This document shows, in pieces, positions 7,600-15,980 of a stretch of DNA of 64,000 nt. A program made the translations under genes and the position numbers. The stretch is from NCBI RefSeq assembly GCF_019029495.1, contig NZ_JAERQM010000004.1, positions 186,294-250,293 of the forward strand. Direction: 5' to 3'. How positions within the stretch are numbered: position 1 is the first letter of the stretch; each line of letters starts with the position of its first letter. Below the pieces are notes generated by a model, which was not told the DNA's origin, made no database searches, and saw only the letters and a list, made by a program, of their open reading frames with translations. This DNA is from Falsiroseomonas oleicola (lineage in GTDB: Bacteria; Pseudomonadota; Alphaproteobacteria; Acetobacterales; Acetobacteraceae).

Positions 7600-8138
7600 C
7601 GGCGGTCCTGCATGCCGGGCGCATCGGCCGGGTCCCAGCGGATCGGCAGCCAGCGCGCGAAAAGCCCCGCCAGCACCGGCAGCGGCAGGCCGCAGATCAG
7701 GCGGAGCAGGGCGAAATCGGCGCCGAGGATCGGCAGTTCCCAGACCACGATCCGCTGGAAGCCGTTCAGCGACCAGGCGAGCACGAAGGCGATCAGCGCG
7801 CCGCGATCCGCCCCGGCCTGGGCCAGCACCAGCACCACGGGGAATGCCGCGACCGGCCCGCCTGGCATTGCCATGCCGGCCGCCGTCGCCACCAGCAGCC
7901 CTCGGATTCCGCTCTCCGCCCCCATCCACCGCGCCAGCGCCCCGGGCGGCACCAGCTGGCGCAGCGCGGCGGAAAGCAGCAGGCCGCCGATGATGGAGGG
8001 CAGCACCGTCAGGATCAGGTCCCAGGTCGCATCCAGCGCATGCCACACGGCGCCCATGCCGCGCAGCAGCGCGACCGCGATGGCGGAGCAGAGGGTCAGC
8101 GCGGAGATGACCAGGAATGTTGCGTTGCGGCGGAGCAT
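7596..8138 (-). CDS. Small inner-membrane permease-like protein, first of a paralogous pair
   Basis: A 180-residue multi-pass membrane protein with an N-terminal segment LVISALTLCSAIAVALL and later hydrophobic stretches. The signature AAGMAMPGGPVAAFPVV and VWELPILG are shared with the following gene, so the two are paralogous and probably assemble as a heterodimer. The relationship to DUF318/YraQ permeases is judged from the repeated glycine/proline motif and is not certain. The gene lies 78 nt after the flgN-like gene on the same strand but has no evident flagellar role. Confidence 0.7.
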   Translation of the reverse strand: MLRRNATFLVISALTLCSAIAVALLRGMGAVWHALDATWDLILTVLPSIIGGLLLSAALRQLVPPGALARWMGAESGIRGLLVATAAGMAMPGGPVAAFPVVLVLAQAGADRGALIAFVLAWSLNGFQRIVVWELPILGADFALLRLICGLPLPVLAGLFARWLPIRWDPADAPGMQDRR

Positions 8139-8216
8139 GCGATGCGCGGCAAGCTGCGCCCGCGCGCAGCTTCCGGCAAGCGCCCCCGCGTGACGTTCTG
8201 TCCCGCGGAAAGGCGG

Positions 8217-8612
8217 TCAGGCGCGGGAGGAAATCGACAGCGGCTGGTGCCGCCCGTCCCGCTGCCGGCCACGCTCGCCATAGGTGCCGGGGCCGGCCGG
8301 GCGGGTGGCGCCGGCGATGGTCTCGATCACGCGGGATTGCAGCGCGATGGCGCGTTCCAGCAGCCGGCGATTCTCCGCGCCCAGGTCGCGCAGCCGCCCG
8401 GCCAGCTCCTCCGCCTTGGCGCGATCGGGGCCCACGGCCTTGGAATTCGTGCGGTTCGCAGCGTCGAAGGCCGCGGCGAAAGCGTCGGAGGCCTGCTGCT
8501 TCGGCAGGGCCAGCGCGGCGGCGCTGTTCAGGTCCAGCCGGGCCAGCGCCTCGTTCTCGGCGCGCAGCGCCTCGCTCAGGCGTTGGGCGGCAACGATCAG
8601 CGGCTGCATCAT
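8217..8612 (-). CDS. FlgN-like flagellar chaperone (putative)
   Basis: A 131-residue mostly helical protein, starting MMQPLIVAAQRLSEAL, with heptad-like spacing of Leu and Ala over residues 5-105 and a polar tail. Size, helical content and position directly after flgJ-like and flgI genes match FlgN-type export chaperones for hook-junction proteins. The start at 8612 overlaps the end of the preceding gene by 4 nt. Sequence identity to FlgN cannot be judged by eye, so the name rests mainly on context. Confidence 0.6.
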   Translation of the reverse strand: MMQPLIVAAQRLSEALRAENEALARLDLNSAAALALPKQQASDAFAAAFDAANRTNSKAVGPDRAKAEELAGRLRDLGAENRRLLERAIALQSRVIETIAGATRPAGPGTYGERGRQRDGRHQPLSISSRA

Positions 8613-8953
8613 GGTGCGCTTGTCTCCGTGGGGTGGGGGGTAGGGGAGTTCGCGGCGGCGGCGAGCCGGGTCAGTTCCCGGAACACCGAATCCGCGATGC
8701 CGAGGCCGCCGGCCTTGGCCAGGTCCTTGGCGATGGAGTCCACCAGCATCGGGCGCCACTGGCCCTCCGCCGCGCCGCCGCCGAAGGGGCCTTTGCTGTC
8801 CAGGCCCTGGAACATCGGCTGCAACAGCGCGCCGAGTGCCTGGGCCTCGAAATCCCGCGCCACGCGGCGCATCGCCTCGGGCGTATTGGGGGTGCCGCGC
8901 TGGCTCGCGATGGGGCGCGGCGCCGTGCTGGCCTGGGGGGCGGAGATGCTCAT
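8609..8953 (-). CDS. FlgJ-like rod-binding protein
   Basis: A 114-residue protein with the rod-binding domain of FlgJ: ARDFEAQALGALLQPMF near the start of the domain, then PFGGGAAEGQWRPMLVDSIAKDLAKAGGLGIAD, the conserved block ending in helix capping. The peptidoglycan hydrolase domain found in gamma-proteobacterial FlgJ is missing, as is usual in alphaproteobacteria. It acts as a rod cap/scaffold in the periplasm. It begins at 8953, right after flgI ends, and overlaps the flgN-like gene, so the three are one transcription unit. Confidence 0.82.
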   Translation of the reverse strand: MSISAPQASTAPRPIASQRGTPNTPEAMRRVARDFEAQALGALLQPMFQGLDSKGPFGGGAAEGQWRPMLVDSIAKDLAKAGGLGIADSVFRELTRLAAAANSPTPHPTETSAP

Positions 8954-8954
8954 C

Positions 8955-10100
8955 TCAGCGCACCTCCAGCTCGGCCTGCAGGGCACCTGCCGCCTTGATG
9001 GTCTGGAGGATGGTGATCATGTCGCGCGGCCCGACGCCCAGGCCGTTCAGCCCGCGCACCAGATCCTCCAGCGTCACGCTGCCGGGCAGGATGCCGAGCC
9101 GGCGCCCGGACTGGTCATCCACCTCGATCCCGGTGCGCGGCACCACCGCCGTCTGCCCGCCGGCCAGCGCATTGGGCTGCACCACCTGCGGCGTTTCCGT
9201 GATGCGGATGGTCAGGTTGCCCTGGGCGATGGCGACCGTGGACAGCCGCACATTGGCGCCCATGACGATGGTGCCGGAGGCTTCCTCGATCACCACCCGG
9301 GCCATCTGGTCCGGCTGCACCCGAAGCTGCTCGATCTGGGCGATGAAGGCGATGGAATCGCGCCCGGTCAGGGAAACGTTGACGGTGCGTGGGTCGGTCG
9401 CCGTGGCGGCCTGGCTGCCGGCGCTGGCATTGATGGCGGCGGCGATGCGGCGCGCCGTGGTCAGGTCCGGATTGCGCAGTGCCAGGCGCAGCCGGTCGCC
9501 GCCCGCGAAGGTATAGGCCACCTCCCGCTCCACCGTCGCGCCATTGGCGATGCGGCCGGCAGTCGGCACGCCCCGGGTGACGGAGCCGGCGGCGCCACGG
9601 GCGGAAACCGCGCCGGTGACGATCGGCCCCTGCGCCACCGCATAGACCTCCCCATCCGCGCCGAGCAGCGGGGTGACCAGCAGCATGCCGCCGGTGAGGT
9701 TGGTGGCATCGCCGAGCGCGGAGACCGCGATATCGATGCGCGATCCGGTACGGGCGAAGGCCGGCAGGTTGGCGGTGACCATCACCGCCGCGACGTTGCG
9801 GGTATCGAGCTGGCGTTCCTGGTCGCGGGTATTGACGCCCAGGCGTTCCAGCACGCCGATCAGCGACTGCCGGGTGAAGACCGCGCTGCGCAGCTTGTCG
9901 CCGGTGCCGTTCAGGCCGACCACCAGGCCGTAGCCGACCAGCTGGTTCTCCCGCATCCCCTCGATATCGGCGATGTCCTTGATCCGCACCTGGCCCTGCG
10001 CGCCGGCCGGCGCCAGGGCCGGCAGCAAGGCGAGGCACAGCAGCAGGACCGTCAGGAGACGCCGCGGGATGCTCATGCTCGGGCAAGGAATTTTCGGCAC
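8955..10100 (-). CDS. flgI: Flagellar P-ring protein FlgI
   Basis: The protein forms the periplasmic P ring around the flagellar rod. The mature part starts QVRIKDIADIEGMRENQLVGYGLV, the family hallmark, with VGLNGTGDKL close behind, and ends LKAAGALQAELEVR-like; total length about 381 is normal. An N-terminal signal peptide (RRLLTVLLLCLALLPALAPAGA) is clear. I choose the GTG at 10100 because an AGGAGG sits about 6 nt upstream; an ATG at 10076 in the same frame would also leave a signal peptide. The first gene of flgI-flgJ-flgN, downstream of a sigma-54-type promoter at 10154-10168. Confidence 0.93.
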   Translation of the reverse strand: MPKIPCPSMSIPRRLLTVLLLCLALLPALAPAGAQGQVRIKDIADIEGMRENQLVGYGLVVGLNGTGDKLRSAVFTRQSLIGVLERLGVNTRDQERQLDTRNVAAVMVTANLPAFARTGSRIDIAVSALGDATNLTGGMLLVTPLLGADGEVYAVAQGPIVTGAVSARGAAGSVTRGVPTAGRIANGATVEREVAYTFAGGDRLRLALRNPDLTTARRIAAAINASAGSQAATATDPRTVNVSLTGRDSIAFIAQIEQLRVQPDQMARVVIEEASGTIVMGANVRLSTVAIAQGNLTIRITETPQVVQPNALAGGQTAVVPRTGIEVDDQSGRRLGILPGSVTLEDLVRGLNGLGVGPRDMITILQTIKAAGALQAELEVR

Positions 10101-10153
10101 AATCAACCTCCTCGCCGCCGCGGAAGTGGGTCACGGGGCGCGGGATGGCTTCC

Positions 10154-10168
10154 GCAAGGGGCGTGCCA
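10154..10168 (-). promoter_or_regulatory. Sigma-54-type -24/-12 promoter for flgI
   Basis: Read on the minus strand the site is TGGCACGCCCCTTGC, matching the consensus TGGCAC-N5-TTGC at every fixed base. The -12 element lies about 54 nt from the GTG start of flgI. Sigma-54 with the activator FlbD drives middle and late flagellar operons in Caulobacter; fliX, which controls FlbD, is the divergent neighbour. Confidence 0.8.
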
Positions 10169-10188
10169 GGCCTGCGGGGGTATCCGGG

Positions 10189-10222
10189 CGGCAGGGATTG
10201 CCGGGGTGGGGCAGGGGCTGCC
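10189..10222. promoter_or_regulatory. Two inverted repeats, possible enhancer (ftr-like) sites
   Basis: CGGCA-GGGAT-TGCCG at 10189-10203 and GGCAG-GGG-CTGCC at 10210-10222 are two perfect small palindromes lying 20-70 nt upstream of the sigma-54 promoter. They resemble the ftr enhancers bound by FlbD in Caulobacter, as I remember them, but FlbD itself is not encoded here. Confidence 0.5.
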
Positions 10223-10286
10223 GTGTGGTAAGACGATGTTTGCCGCTTTGGGCTAGGATGCGCAGGTTCCAGAAGGGGGCGATGTG

Positions 10287-10718
10287 ATGGCAGTGGGTCC
10301 GGTGCGGCCGGCGGGGTTCAGTGGGGTGCAGGGCGGCGGCAGGGTGCGGCGCCCCGGCGGCGGTTTCGCGCTGCCGGAGATGAGTGGGGAAGCCGCGGCC
10401 AGCGCCGCGATGTCCGGCCCCGCCGCGCTCGGCGGCCTGCTGGCCTTGCAGGATTCCGGTTCCGCCGCACCACCGGAGCCCCCGGCCGAGCGCGCCCGCC
10501 GCCGCGCCCGCCAGGCGCTGGACGAATTGCGCGGCCTGCAACTCGACCTGTTGCGCGACGGGCCGGAGGATGGTGCGCGGCGGGCGCGGCTGGAAGCGCT
10601 GGCCGCCCCGGTGGAGCCGGGGCTGGAGCCGGGGTTGGCCGCGCTGATGGCGGAGATTCGGTTGCGGGCGCGGCTGGAATTGGCGCGCCGACCTGCCCCG
10701 GAACCGTCATCCGATTGA
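10287..10718 (+). CDS. fliX: Flagellar assembly regulator FliX
   Basis: A 143-residue protein whose middle and end match FliX: a low-complexity N-terminus, GPAALGGLLALQDSG, then ARRRARQALDELRGLQLDLLRDG and a C-terminal helix IRLRARLELARR. FliX couples assembly of the early flagellar structure to the activity of the sigma-54 activator FlbD. The ATG at 10287 is preferred over the GTG just before it because an AGAAGGGGG stretch lies 7-8 nt upstream. It is divergent from flgI, the same arrangement as in other alphaproteobacteria. Confidence 0.85.
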   Translation: MAVGPVRPAGFSGVQGGGRVRRPGGGFALPEMSGEAAASAAMSGPAALGGLLALQDSGSAAPPEPPAERARRRARQALDELRGLQLDLLRDGPEDGARRARLEALAAPVEPGLEPGLAALMAEIRLRARLELARRPAPEPSSD

Positions 10719-10850
10719 AAAGCGGGCGAAGATCAGACGCTTGCGGCGAAACGAGCCCTTGCACCCGCCCCATTGCCGCCACTATGGTCCGGCCGCTTTC
10801 GCCACCCCGGGCGCCGGGACCCGGGCGGCAAAGGTTGGGGAAGTCCTGCC

Positions 10851-11267
10851 ATGCTGGTGACCTTGCCGCCGGATTATCGTCCGAGCAGCGACGAAGAATT
10901 CATGAACCCGCTTCAGTTGGAGTATTTTCGGCAGAAGCTGTTGAAATGGCGGGGTGACCTGGTGCGGGAAGCAGGTGAGACCCTGACCTCCATGGGCCAG
11001 GGCGGCATCATCGAGGCCGACCTGACCGACCGCGCCAGCGTCGAGACCGACCGTGCCCTGGAACTGCGCACCCGCGACCGCGCCCGCAAGCTGATCTCCA
11101 AGATCGACCAGGCGCTGGAGCGGGTGGAGAACGGCACCTACGGCTATTGCGAGGAAAGCGGGGAGCCGATCGGCCTGCGCCGGCTGGAGGCCCGCCCGAT
11201 CGCCACGATGTCCATCGAGGCGCAGGAGCGACACGAGCGGATGGAGCGCGTGCACCGCGACGACTGA
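10851..11267 (+). CDS. dksA: RNA polymerase-binding transcription factor DksA
   Basis: A 138-residue DksA. The N-terminal coiled-coil portion runs from NPLQLEYFRQKLLKW to DRARKLISKIDQALERV and includes EADLTDRAS, the acidic tip that enters the polymerase secondary channel. In the zinc-finger region only one cysteine remains, in YGYCEESGEPIGLRRLEARP. This degenerate form is common in alphaproteobacteria and seems functional with ppGpp there. It follows fliX by 132 nt and converges with the SRAP gene 13 nt away. Confidence 0.93.
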   Translation: MLVTLPPDYRPSSDEEFMNPLQLEYFRQKLLKWRGDLVREAGETLTSMGQGGIIEADLTDRASVETDRALELRTRDRARKLISKIDQALERVENGTYGYCEESGEPIGLRRLEARPIATMSIEAQERHERMERVHRDD

Positions 11268-11280
11268 GCGGGCGGCTTCG

Positions 11281-12006
11281 TCAGCCGACCCATTCCGGTG
11301 GCGCGTCGTCCAGCTCGGGCGGCGGGCTGGCCCTGGGGTCGCGGCGCGGCAGGCGGGAGTCGTTCTCCGCCACCTTGCCGACGCGGTTGTCCACCGGCCA
11401 GGCCAGCAGTTCCTCGGCCGGGCAGGGGACCAGCAGTTCCAGAAGTTCCTCCGGCTCGGCCGGTTCGGCGCCCAGCCAGGCGTCCCAGACCTCCGGCGGC
11501 AGGATCGCCGGCATGCGGGCATGCACCAGGGCCTGCTTCGCATTCGCCTCCGTCGTGATGACGGTGTAGCTGCGCAGCCAGGTGCCATCCGGCTGTTTCC
11601 AGCCCTCCCACAATCCGGCGACAGCCATCGGCATCCCGTCGGCCTGCGCCACGGCATAGGCCTGCTTGGCCGCACCTTCCTGCCGCCACTCATAGAAGGC
11701 GTCCATCGGCACCAGGCAGCGGCGCTTCTGGAAGGCTTCGCGGAAGGAGGGCTTTTCGGCCAGGCCCTCGGCGCGGGCGTTCATCAGCCTGGCCGCGTCC
11801 TTCGCATCCTGCGCCCAGCGCGGCACCAGGCCCCAGCGCAGCGCATCAAGGTGACGCTCCCCGCTTTCCGGATGGCGGCGCACCACCAGGCTCATCTGCG
11901 TGACGGCGATGTTCCAGGAGGGCGGGTGGTTCGGCGTCGGGTTCAGCGTCTCGAAATATTCCGCCAACTGCGCTGGCGTGCGCTGCAACAGATATCGTCC
12001 GCACAT
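11281..12006 (-). CDS. SOS response-associated peptidase (HMCES/YedK family)
   Basis: A 241-residue SRAP-domain protein. It begins MCGRY, so removal of Met exposes the catalytic Cys2, which forms a covalent thiazolidine link with abasic sites in single-stranded DNA. Other conserved parts are PSWNIAVTQ, LRWGLVPRWA, NARAEG, MDAFYEW with the catalytic Glu, and HARMPAIL with the catalytic His. The start is fixed by the invariant Cys2; the residues further upstream in the frame are not protein-like. It shields abasic sites during replication. Confidence 0.93.
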   Translation of the reverse strand: MCGRYLLQRTPAQLAEYFETLNPTPNHPPSWNIAVTQMSLVVRRHPESGERHLDALRWGLVPRWAQDAKDAARLMNARAEGLAEKPSFREAFQKRRCLVPMDAFYEWRQEGAAKQAYAVAQADGMPMAVAGLWEGWKQPDGTWLRSYTVITTEANAKQALVHARMPAILPPEVWDAWLGAEPAEPEELLELLVPCPAEELLAWPVDNRVGKVAENDSRLPRRDPRASPPPELDDAPPEWVG

Positions 12007-12266
12007 CCCGACATGTCGCTCCTCGCCCATGGGCGGCGGAGTGTATCGCAGCGGCGGGTTGGGGGGGAAGGCGAGGCGCGGCCTGCCAAGCTGGCGGAGC
12101 CGTGTGTCAGCATGTGGGACATGCCTGCGAATCATTGCGGCCCATGTGAAGAAGCGGCCTGCTTTGTGGCGAGATTGTGGGGGCGCCATGCGGCTTCGGG
12201 GTTGTCGTGCGCCTCGTCTTCGTGAATACCGACGGCACGACCAAGATGACCTTAGGGAGAACAACA

Positions 12267-13211
12267 ATGACCATCCGGACCGCCGCAGCGGCATTTGCCA
12301 TGCTTGGTGCCGTGGCTTTGGCCACCCCCGCATCCGCGCAGGAGACCCTTCGCTTCATGACCGGCCCGCAGGGTGGGGTCTGGGTGCCGATCTCGGGTGC
12401 GCTGAAGAACATCTGGGAAAGCGCCATCCCCGGCCTGACGGTGCAGACCCTGCCGGGCGCCGGCGTGGCCAATGTGCGCGGCATCGGCGCCAACCGCGCC
12501 CAGGTGGCCTTCGGCAATTCCATCAGCACCGTGGACGGCATCGCCGGCCGCGCGCCCTTCCCCGAGGCGGTGAGCAACGTCTGCAACATCGGCTCGCTCT
12601 ACCCGCAGTGGTTCCAGGTGATCGCCCTGGCCGATTCCGGCATCAACTCCATCGAGGACATGCGCGGCCGTCCGATTGCGCTGCAGCCGCGCGGCAACAC
12701 GGCCGAGGTGGTGACGCAGCACATCCTGCAGGCCGCCGGCATGCGCTACAGCGACGTGCGCGCCAGCTTCCAGTCCAGCTACACGGATGCGGTCGGCCTG
12801 CTGCGCGACGGCCATGCCCAGGTCTTCACCCTCGGCACCACCATCCCCGCCAGCGCGGTGATGGACCTGGCCAGCGCGCGGTCCATGCGGATCATCGACC
12901 TGTCCCGCTATGTCGACAAGATGCGGGAGATCAACCCGGGCTATCAGGGTGCGCAGCTGCCGGCCAATACCTATCCGCAGCAGCAAGGCACGCCGACCCA
13001 GATCACCTATACCGCGCATCTGATCACGAATTGCGACCGCAACCCGGATCAGGTCTATCAGATGGTGAAGCTGCTCTGGGACAATGTCGGCACGCTGCGC
13101 AACATCGTGGCCGCCATGCGCGACAGCACCCCGGTGACCGCCGCCGCCGATATCGGCGTGCCGATGCACCCCGGCGCCGCGCGCTTCTACCAGGAAGCGG
13201 CCTCTCGCTGA
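12267..13211 (+). CDS. TAXI-type TRAP transporter solute-binding protein
   Basis: A 314-residue periplasmic binding protein of the TAXI family. The signal peptide (MTIRTAAAAFAMLGAVALATPASAQ) ends at an AxA site. The mature start ETLRFMTGPQGGVWVPISGAL and the repeated GAGVANVRGIGANRAQVAFGN segment are typical of the ligand pocket. The ATG at 12267 has AGGGAG 7 nt upstream, which decides it over the ATG at 12246. It delivers an unknown, probably carboxylate-type, ligand to the fused membrane protein encoded 146 nt downstream. Confidence 0.88.
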   Translation: MTIRTAAAAFAMLGAVALATPASAQETLRFMTGPQGGVWVPISGALKNIWESAIPGLTVQTLPGAGVANVRGIGANRAQVAFGNSISTVDGIAGRAPFPEAVSNVCNIGSLYPQWFQVIALADSGINSIEDMRGRPIALQPRGNTAEVVTQHILQAAGMRYSDVRASFQSSYTDAVGLLRDGHAQVFTLGTTIPASAVMDLASARSMRIIDLSRYVDKMREINPGYQGAQLPANTYPQQQGTPTQITYTAHLITNCDRNPDQVYQMVKLLWDNVGTLRNIVAAMRDSTPVTAAADIGVPMHPGAARFYQEAASR

Positions 13212-13357
13212 GGCCATGACGGCGCGCCCGGCCTGTCCAGGCGCGCAAACGACCAGAAGGGCCGGATGACGGGCTGCCATGGCAGGCCCGGCACCGGCCC
13301 TGATGCATCCGCCCAGACACCAAATTACACAGCGTTCAGGATACGGGGAAAGCGGCG

Positions 13358-15208
13358 ATGACCTATGCGCGCGCCATGCATTGGCTGGCCGGCACCATCG
13401 CGGCCGTAATGGCCGTGTACCATATGTGGGCCATCGCGACCTCACCGCCCGAGGCGGTGATCTTCCGCGGCACGCATCTGCTGTTCGCCATGGCGCTGGT
13501 CTTCATCCTGTTCCCGCTGCGGCAGGGCAAGGACGCCGCGCAGCGCGCGCCGGGGCCCGAGGATTGGCTGCTCTGCGCGCTGACCATCTGGGCCGTGGGC
13601 CGGCTGTTCGTGGAATACGACTGGCTGGTCAACCGCATCCCCTATATCGACGACCCGCGCCCCGCCGACATCATCGGCGGCTGGCTGCTGGTGGCGCTGA
13701 TCCTGGAGGCGACGCGCCGTGTCATCGGCTGGGCGCTGCCGATCACCAGCATGGTCTTCCTGGCCTGGTCCTATTTCTTCACCGATGTCGGCCCGCTGGC
13801 CATGCTGGACCAGCTCTACCTGACGACGGACGGCATCTTCGGATCCACGCTGGGCGTCTCGGCCGGCTTCGTGGTGATCTTCGTGCTGTTCGGATCGTTC
13901 ATGGAGCGGTCGGGCGTCGGCAAGCTGTTCATGGATTTCGCCCTCGCGCTCACCGGCCGCCACAGCGGCGGCCCGGGCAAGGTGGCGGTGATTTCCTCCT
14001 CGCTCTTCGGCTCCGTCTCCGGCTCCGCGGTCGCCAATGTGATGGTGACCGGGCAGGTGACCATCCCGCTGATGAAGCGCAGCGGCTTCCGCCCGCAATT
14101 CGCGGCGGGGGTGGAGGCGGTGGCCAGCACCGGCGGGCAGATCATGCCGCCGATCATGGGCGCTGCCGCCTTCGTCATGGCGGAGTTCCTGGGCGTCAGC
14201 TACCTCCAGGTCATCACCTGGGCGCTGATCCCGGCGCTGCTGTATTATGTGGCGACCTTCGCCGCGGTGCATTTCGAGGCGAAGCGCACCGGCCTCGCCG
14301 GACTGCCGGACCATGAGGTGCCGAAGCTGGGCGACGTGATGCGCGAGAGCTGGCATCTGTTCCTGCCCATCCTGGTCATCATCGTCGGTCTTTTCGCCGG
14401 CTATTCCGCGCCGCTGGTGGCGCTGGTCGCAACGCTCGCCTGCTTCCCGGCCGCCGCGCTGCGCGCCAACAGCCGCCACCACGTCACGATCGCCGCGGTG
14501 TGGGATGCGATGCTGGATGGCGCGCGCAATGCACTCGGCATCGCCATGGCCTGCGCCTGCGCCGGCATCGTCATCGGGCTGATCGCGCTGACCGGCCTCG
14601 GCATCACCTTCACCCAGCTCGTCGTGAATGTCGCCGACAACAACCTGATCTTCGCGCTGATCCTGACCATGATGGCCGGCATCATCCTCGGCATGGGGAT
14701 GCCGACGACGCCCGCCTATATCGTCATGGTCTCCCTGCTGGTGCCGGCGCTGATCGCCATGGGCGTGGTGGTGCCGGCCGCCCATCTGTTCGCCTTCTAC
14801 TTCGCCATCCTGTCCGCCATCACGCCCCCGGTGGCGCTCGCGGTCTTCGCCGCCGCCGGGCTGGCCAAGACGGATATGTGGAGCAGCGGCTGGGCGGCGA
14901 TGAAGATCGGCGCGGCCGGCTTCATCGTGCCCTTCATCTTCGTCTTCCAGCCGGCCCTGCTGCTGATCGGCACCTGGGGCGAGGTGATCTTTGCTGTGGC
15001 GAGCGCGACCGCGGGCTGCCTGCTGCTGGCGGCTTCCCTGCACGCCTATCTGCTGCGGCCGATGCCGATGTGGGAACGGGTGGCGCTGTTCATCGCGGCG
15101 CTGGCGCTGATCCAGCCCGGCTTCGTGACGGACACCATCGGCATCGTCTTCGGCGGCGGCGTGCTGCTGCTGCAACTGGTGCAGCGCCGCCGCGCCGCGG
15201 CGGCCTGA
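13358..15208 (+). CDS. TRAP transporter fused permease (4TM/12TM, TAXI type)
   Basis: A 616-residue inner-membrane protein in which the small (about four helices, residues 10-150) and large TRAP subunits are fused, as is the rule for TAXI transporters. The large part shows the DctM-like features FGSFMERSG, SSSLFGSVSGSAVANVMVTG, GGQIMPPIMGAAAFVM and GMGMPTTPAYIVMV, which line the substrate path. Transport is driven by an ion gradient. With the binding protein just upstream it forms a complete two-gene system; no catabolic genes nearby identify the substrate. Confidence 0.93.
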   Translation: MTYARAMHWLAGTIAAVMAVYHMWAIATSPPEAVIFRGTHLLFAMALVFILFPLRQGKDAAQRAPGPEDWLLCALTIWAVGRLFVEYDWLVNRIPYIDDPRPADIIGGWLLVALILEATRRVIGWALPITSMVFLAWSYFFTDVGPLAMLDQLYLTTDGIFGSTLGVSAGFVVIFVLFGSFMERSGVGKLFMDFALALTGRHSGGPGKVAVISSSLFGSVSGSAVANVMVTGQVTIPLMKRSGFRPQFAAGVEAVASTGGQIMPPIMGAAAFVMAEFLGVSYLQVITWALIPALLYYVATFAAVHFEAKRTGLAGLPDHEVPKLGDVMRESWHLFLPILVIIVGLFAGYSAPLVALVATLACFPAAALRANSRHHVTIAAVWDAMLDGARNALGIAMACACAGIVIGLIALTGLGITFTQLVVNVADNNLIFALILTMMAGIILGMGMPTTPAYIVMVSLLVPALIAMGVVVPAAHLFAFYFAILSAITPPVALAVFAAAGLAKTDMWSSGWAAMKIGAAGFIVPFIFVFQPALLLIGTWGEVIFAVASATAGCLLLAASLHAYLLRPMPMWERVALFIAALALIQPGFVTDTIGIVFGGGVLLLQLVQRRRAAAA

Positions 15209-15212
15209 AGCC

Positions 15213-15252
15213 GGAGGGGCAAAGGGCCCCCCAGGGGGGGCGCCCCCTTTTT
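15213..15252 (+). terminator. GC hairpin with T5 tail after the TRAP permease
   Basis: After the permease stop, GGGCCCCCC near 15224-15232 can pair with the following GGGGGG...CCC block, and TTTTT follows at 15248-15252. The stem has a small bulge. It probably ends the TRAP operon just before the convergent flgH. Confidence 0.5.
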
Positions 15253-15980
15253 CAGAAGGGCAGCACGATATCCAGAAGCTGCTGCCCGTAGCGCGGGGCC
15301 TGCACGTCGGAGACGGTGCCCCGCCCGCCATAGGCGATGCGCGCCTCCGCCAGCCGGTCATGCCGCACGGTATTGTCGCTGCCGATATCCTGCGGCCGGA
15401 TCACGCCCGTCACCTGCAGGTCGCGCAATTCATGGTTCACCCGCACCTGCTGCCGCCCGGCCAACACCAGGTTGCCGTTCGGCAGGGTCTGGGTGACGGT
15501 CGCCGCCAGGCGCAGCGTCACCGTCTCGTTCCGCCGTATCGATCCGGTGCCATTGGTGGTCTGCGCGCCGCTGGTCGACACCAGGGAAGAGGGATCGATG
15601 CTGTTCGGCAGGATGCGGGTGAGGGAGCTTTCCAGGCCGAGCAGGCGCGGAATGCCCATCCGGTCCGTCCCCTCCCGCTCCCGCTCCGTCGTGTTCTGGA
15701 GCTGGGCGGTGTCCTGGATGCTGACCAGCACGGTGATCAGGTCGCCCACCGCCGCCGCCCGCTGGTCGCGCAGGAAGGTGCGGCTGCCGGGGCGCCAAAG
15801 GCTGTTGCCGCCATGGGTCGGCGGCTGCGCCGCCGGCATCGGCATGGAGACCGGCTGGTAGCCCGGTGCGGCCGTGGGGCTGGTGACGGCGGCCATCGCC
15901 GGCGGGCGGCCGACCTCGGAAAGCCGCTCGCAGGCCGGCAGGGCCAGCAGCAGCAGGGGCAGGACATGCAGGCGCTTCAT
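15252..15980 (-). CDS. flgH: Flagellar L-ring protein FlgH
   Basis: A 242-residue outer-membrane lipoprotein forming the L ring. The signal sequence MKRLHVLPLLLLALPAC gives a lipobox with Cys17 as the acylated residue. Family features follow: SLWRPGSRTFLRDQRAAAVGD, LITVLVSI, and near the end LQVTGVIRPQDIGSDNTV and AEARIAYGGRGTVSD. Its start overlaps the end of flgA (ATGA). It is the last gene of the flgF-flgG-flgA-flgH operon and ends in the terminator region of the TRAP operon. Confidence 0.95.
   Translation of the reverse strand: MKRLHVLPLLLLALPACERLSEVGRPPAMAAVTSPTAAPGYQPVSMPMPAAQPPTHGGNSLWRPGSRTFLRDQRAAAVGDLITVLVSIQDTAQLQNTTEREREGTDRMGIPRLLGLESSLTRILPNSIDPSSLVSTSGAQTTNGTGSIRRNETVTLRLAATVTQTLPNGNLVLAGRQQVRVNHELRDLQVTGVIRPQDIGSDNTVRHDRLAEARIAYGGRGTVSDVQAPRYGQQLLDIVLPF

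Noticed and set aside
13442-15361. A 639-codon minus-strand frame opposite the TRAP permease
   Set aside because: Its composition (Arg, His, Gln, Gly) is that of a shadow; the plus strand encodes an unmistakable transporter.
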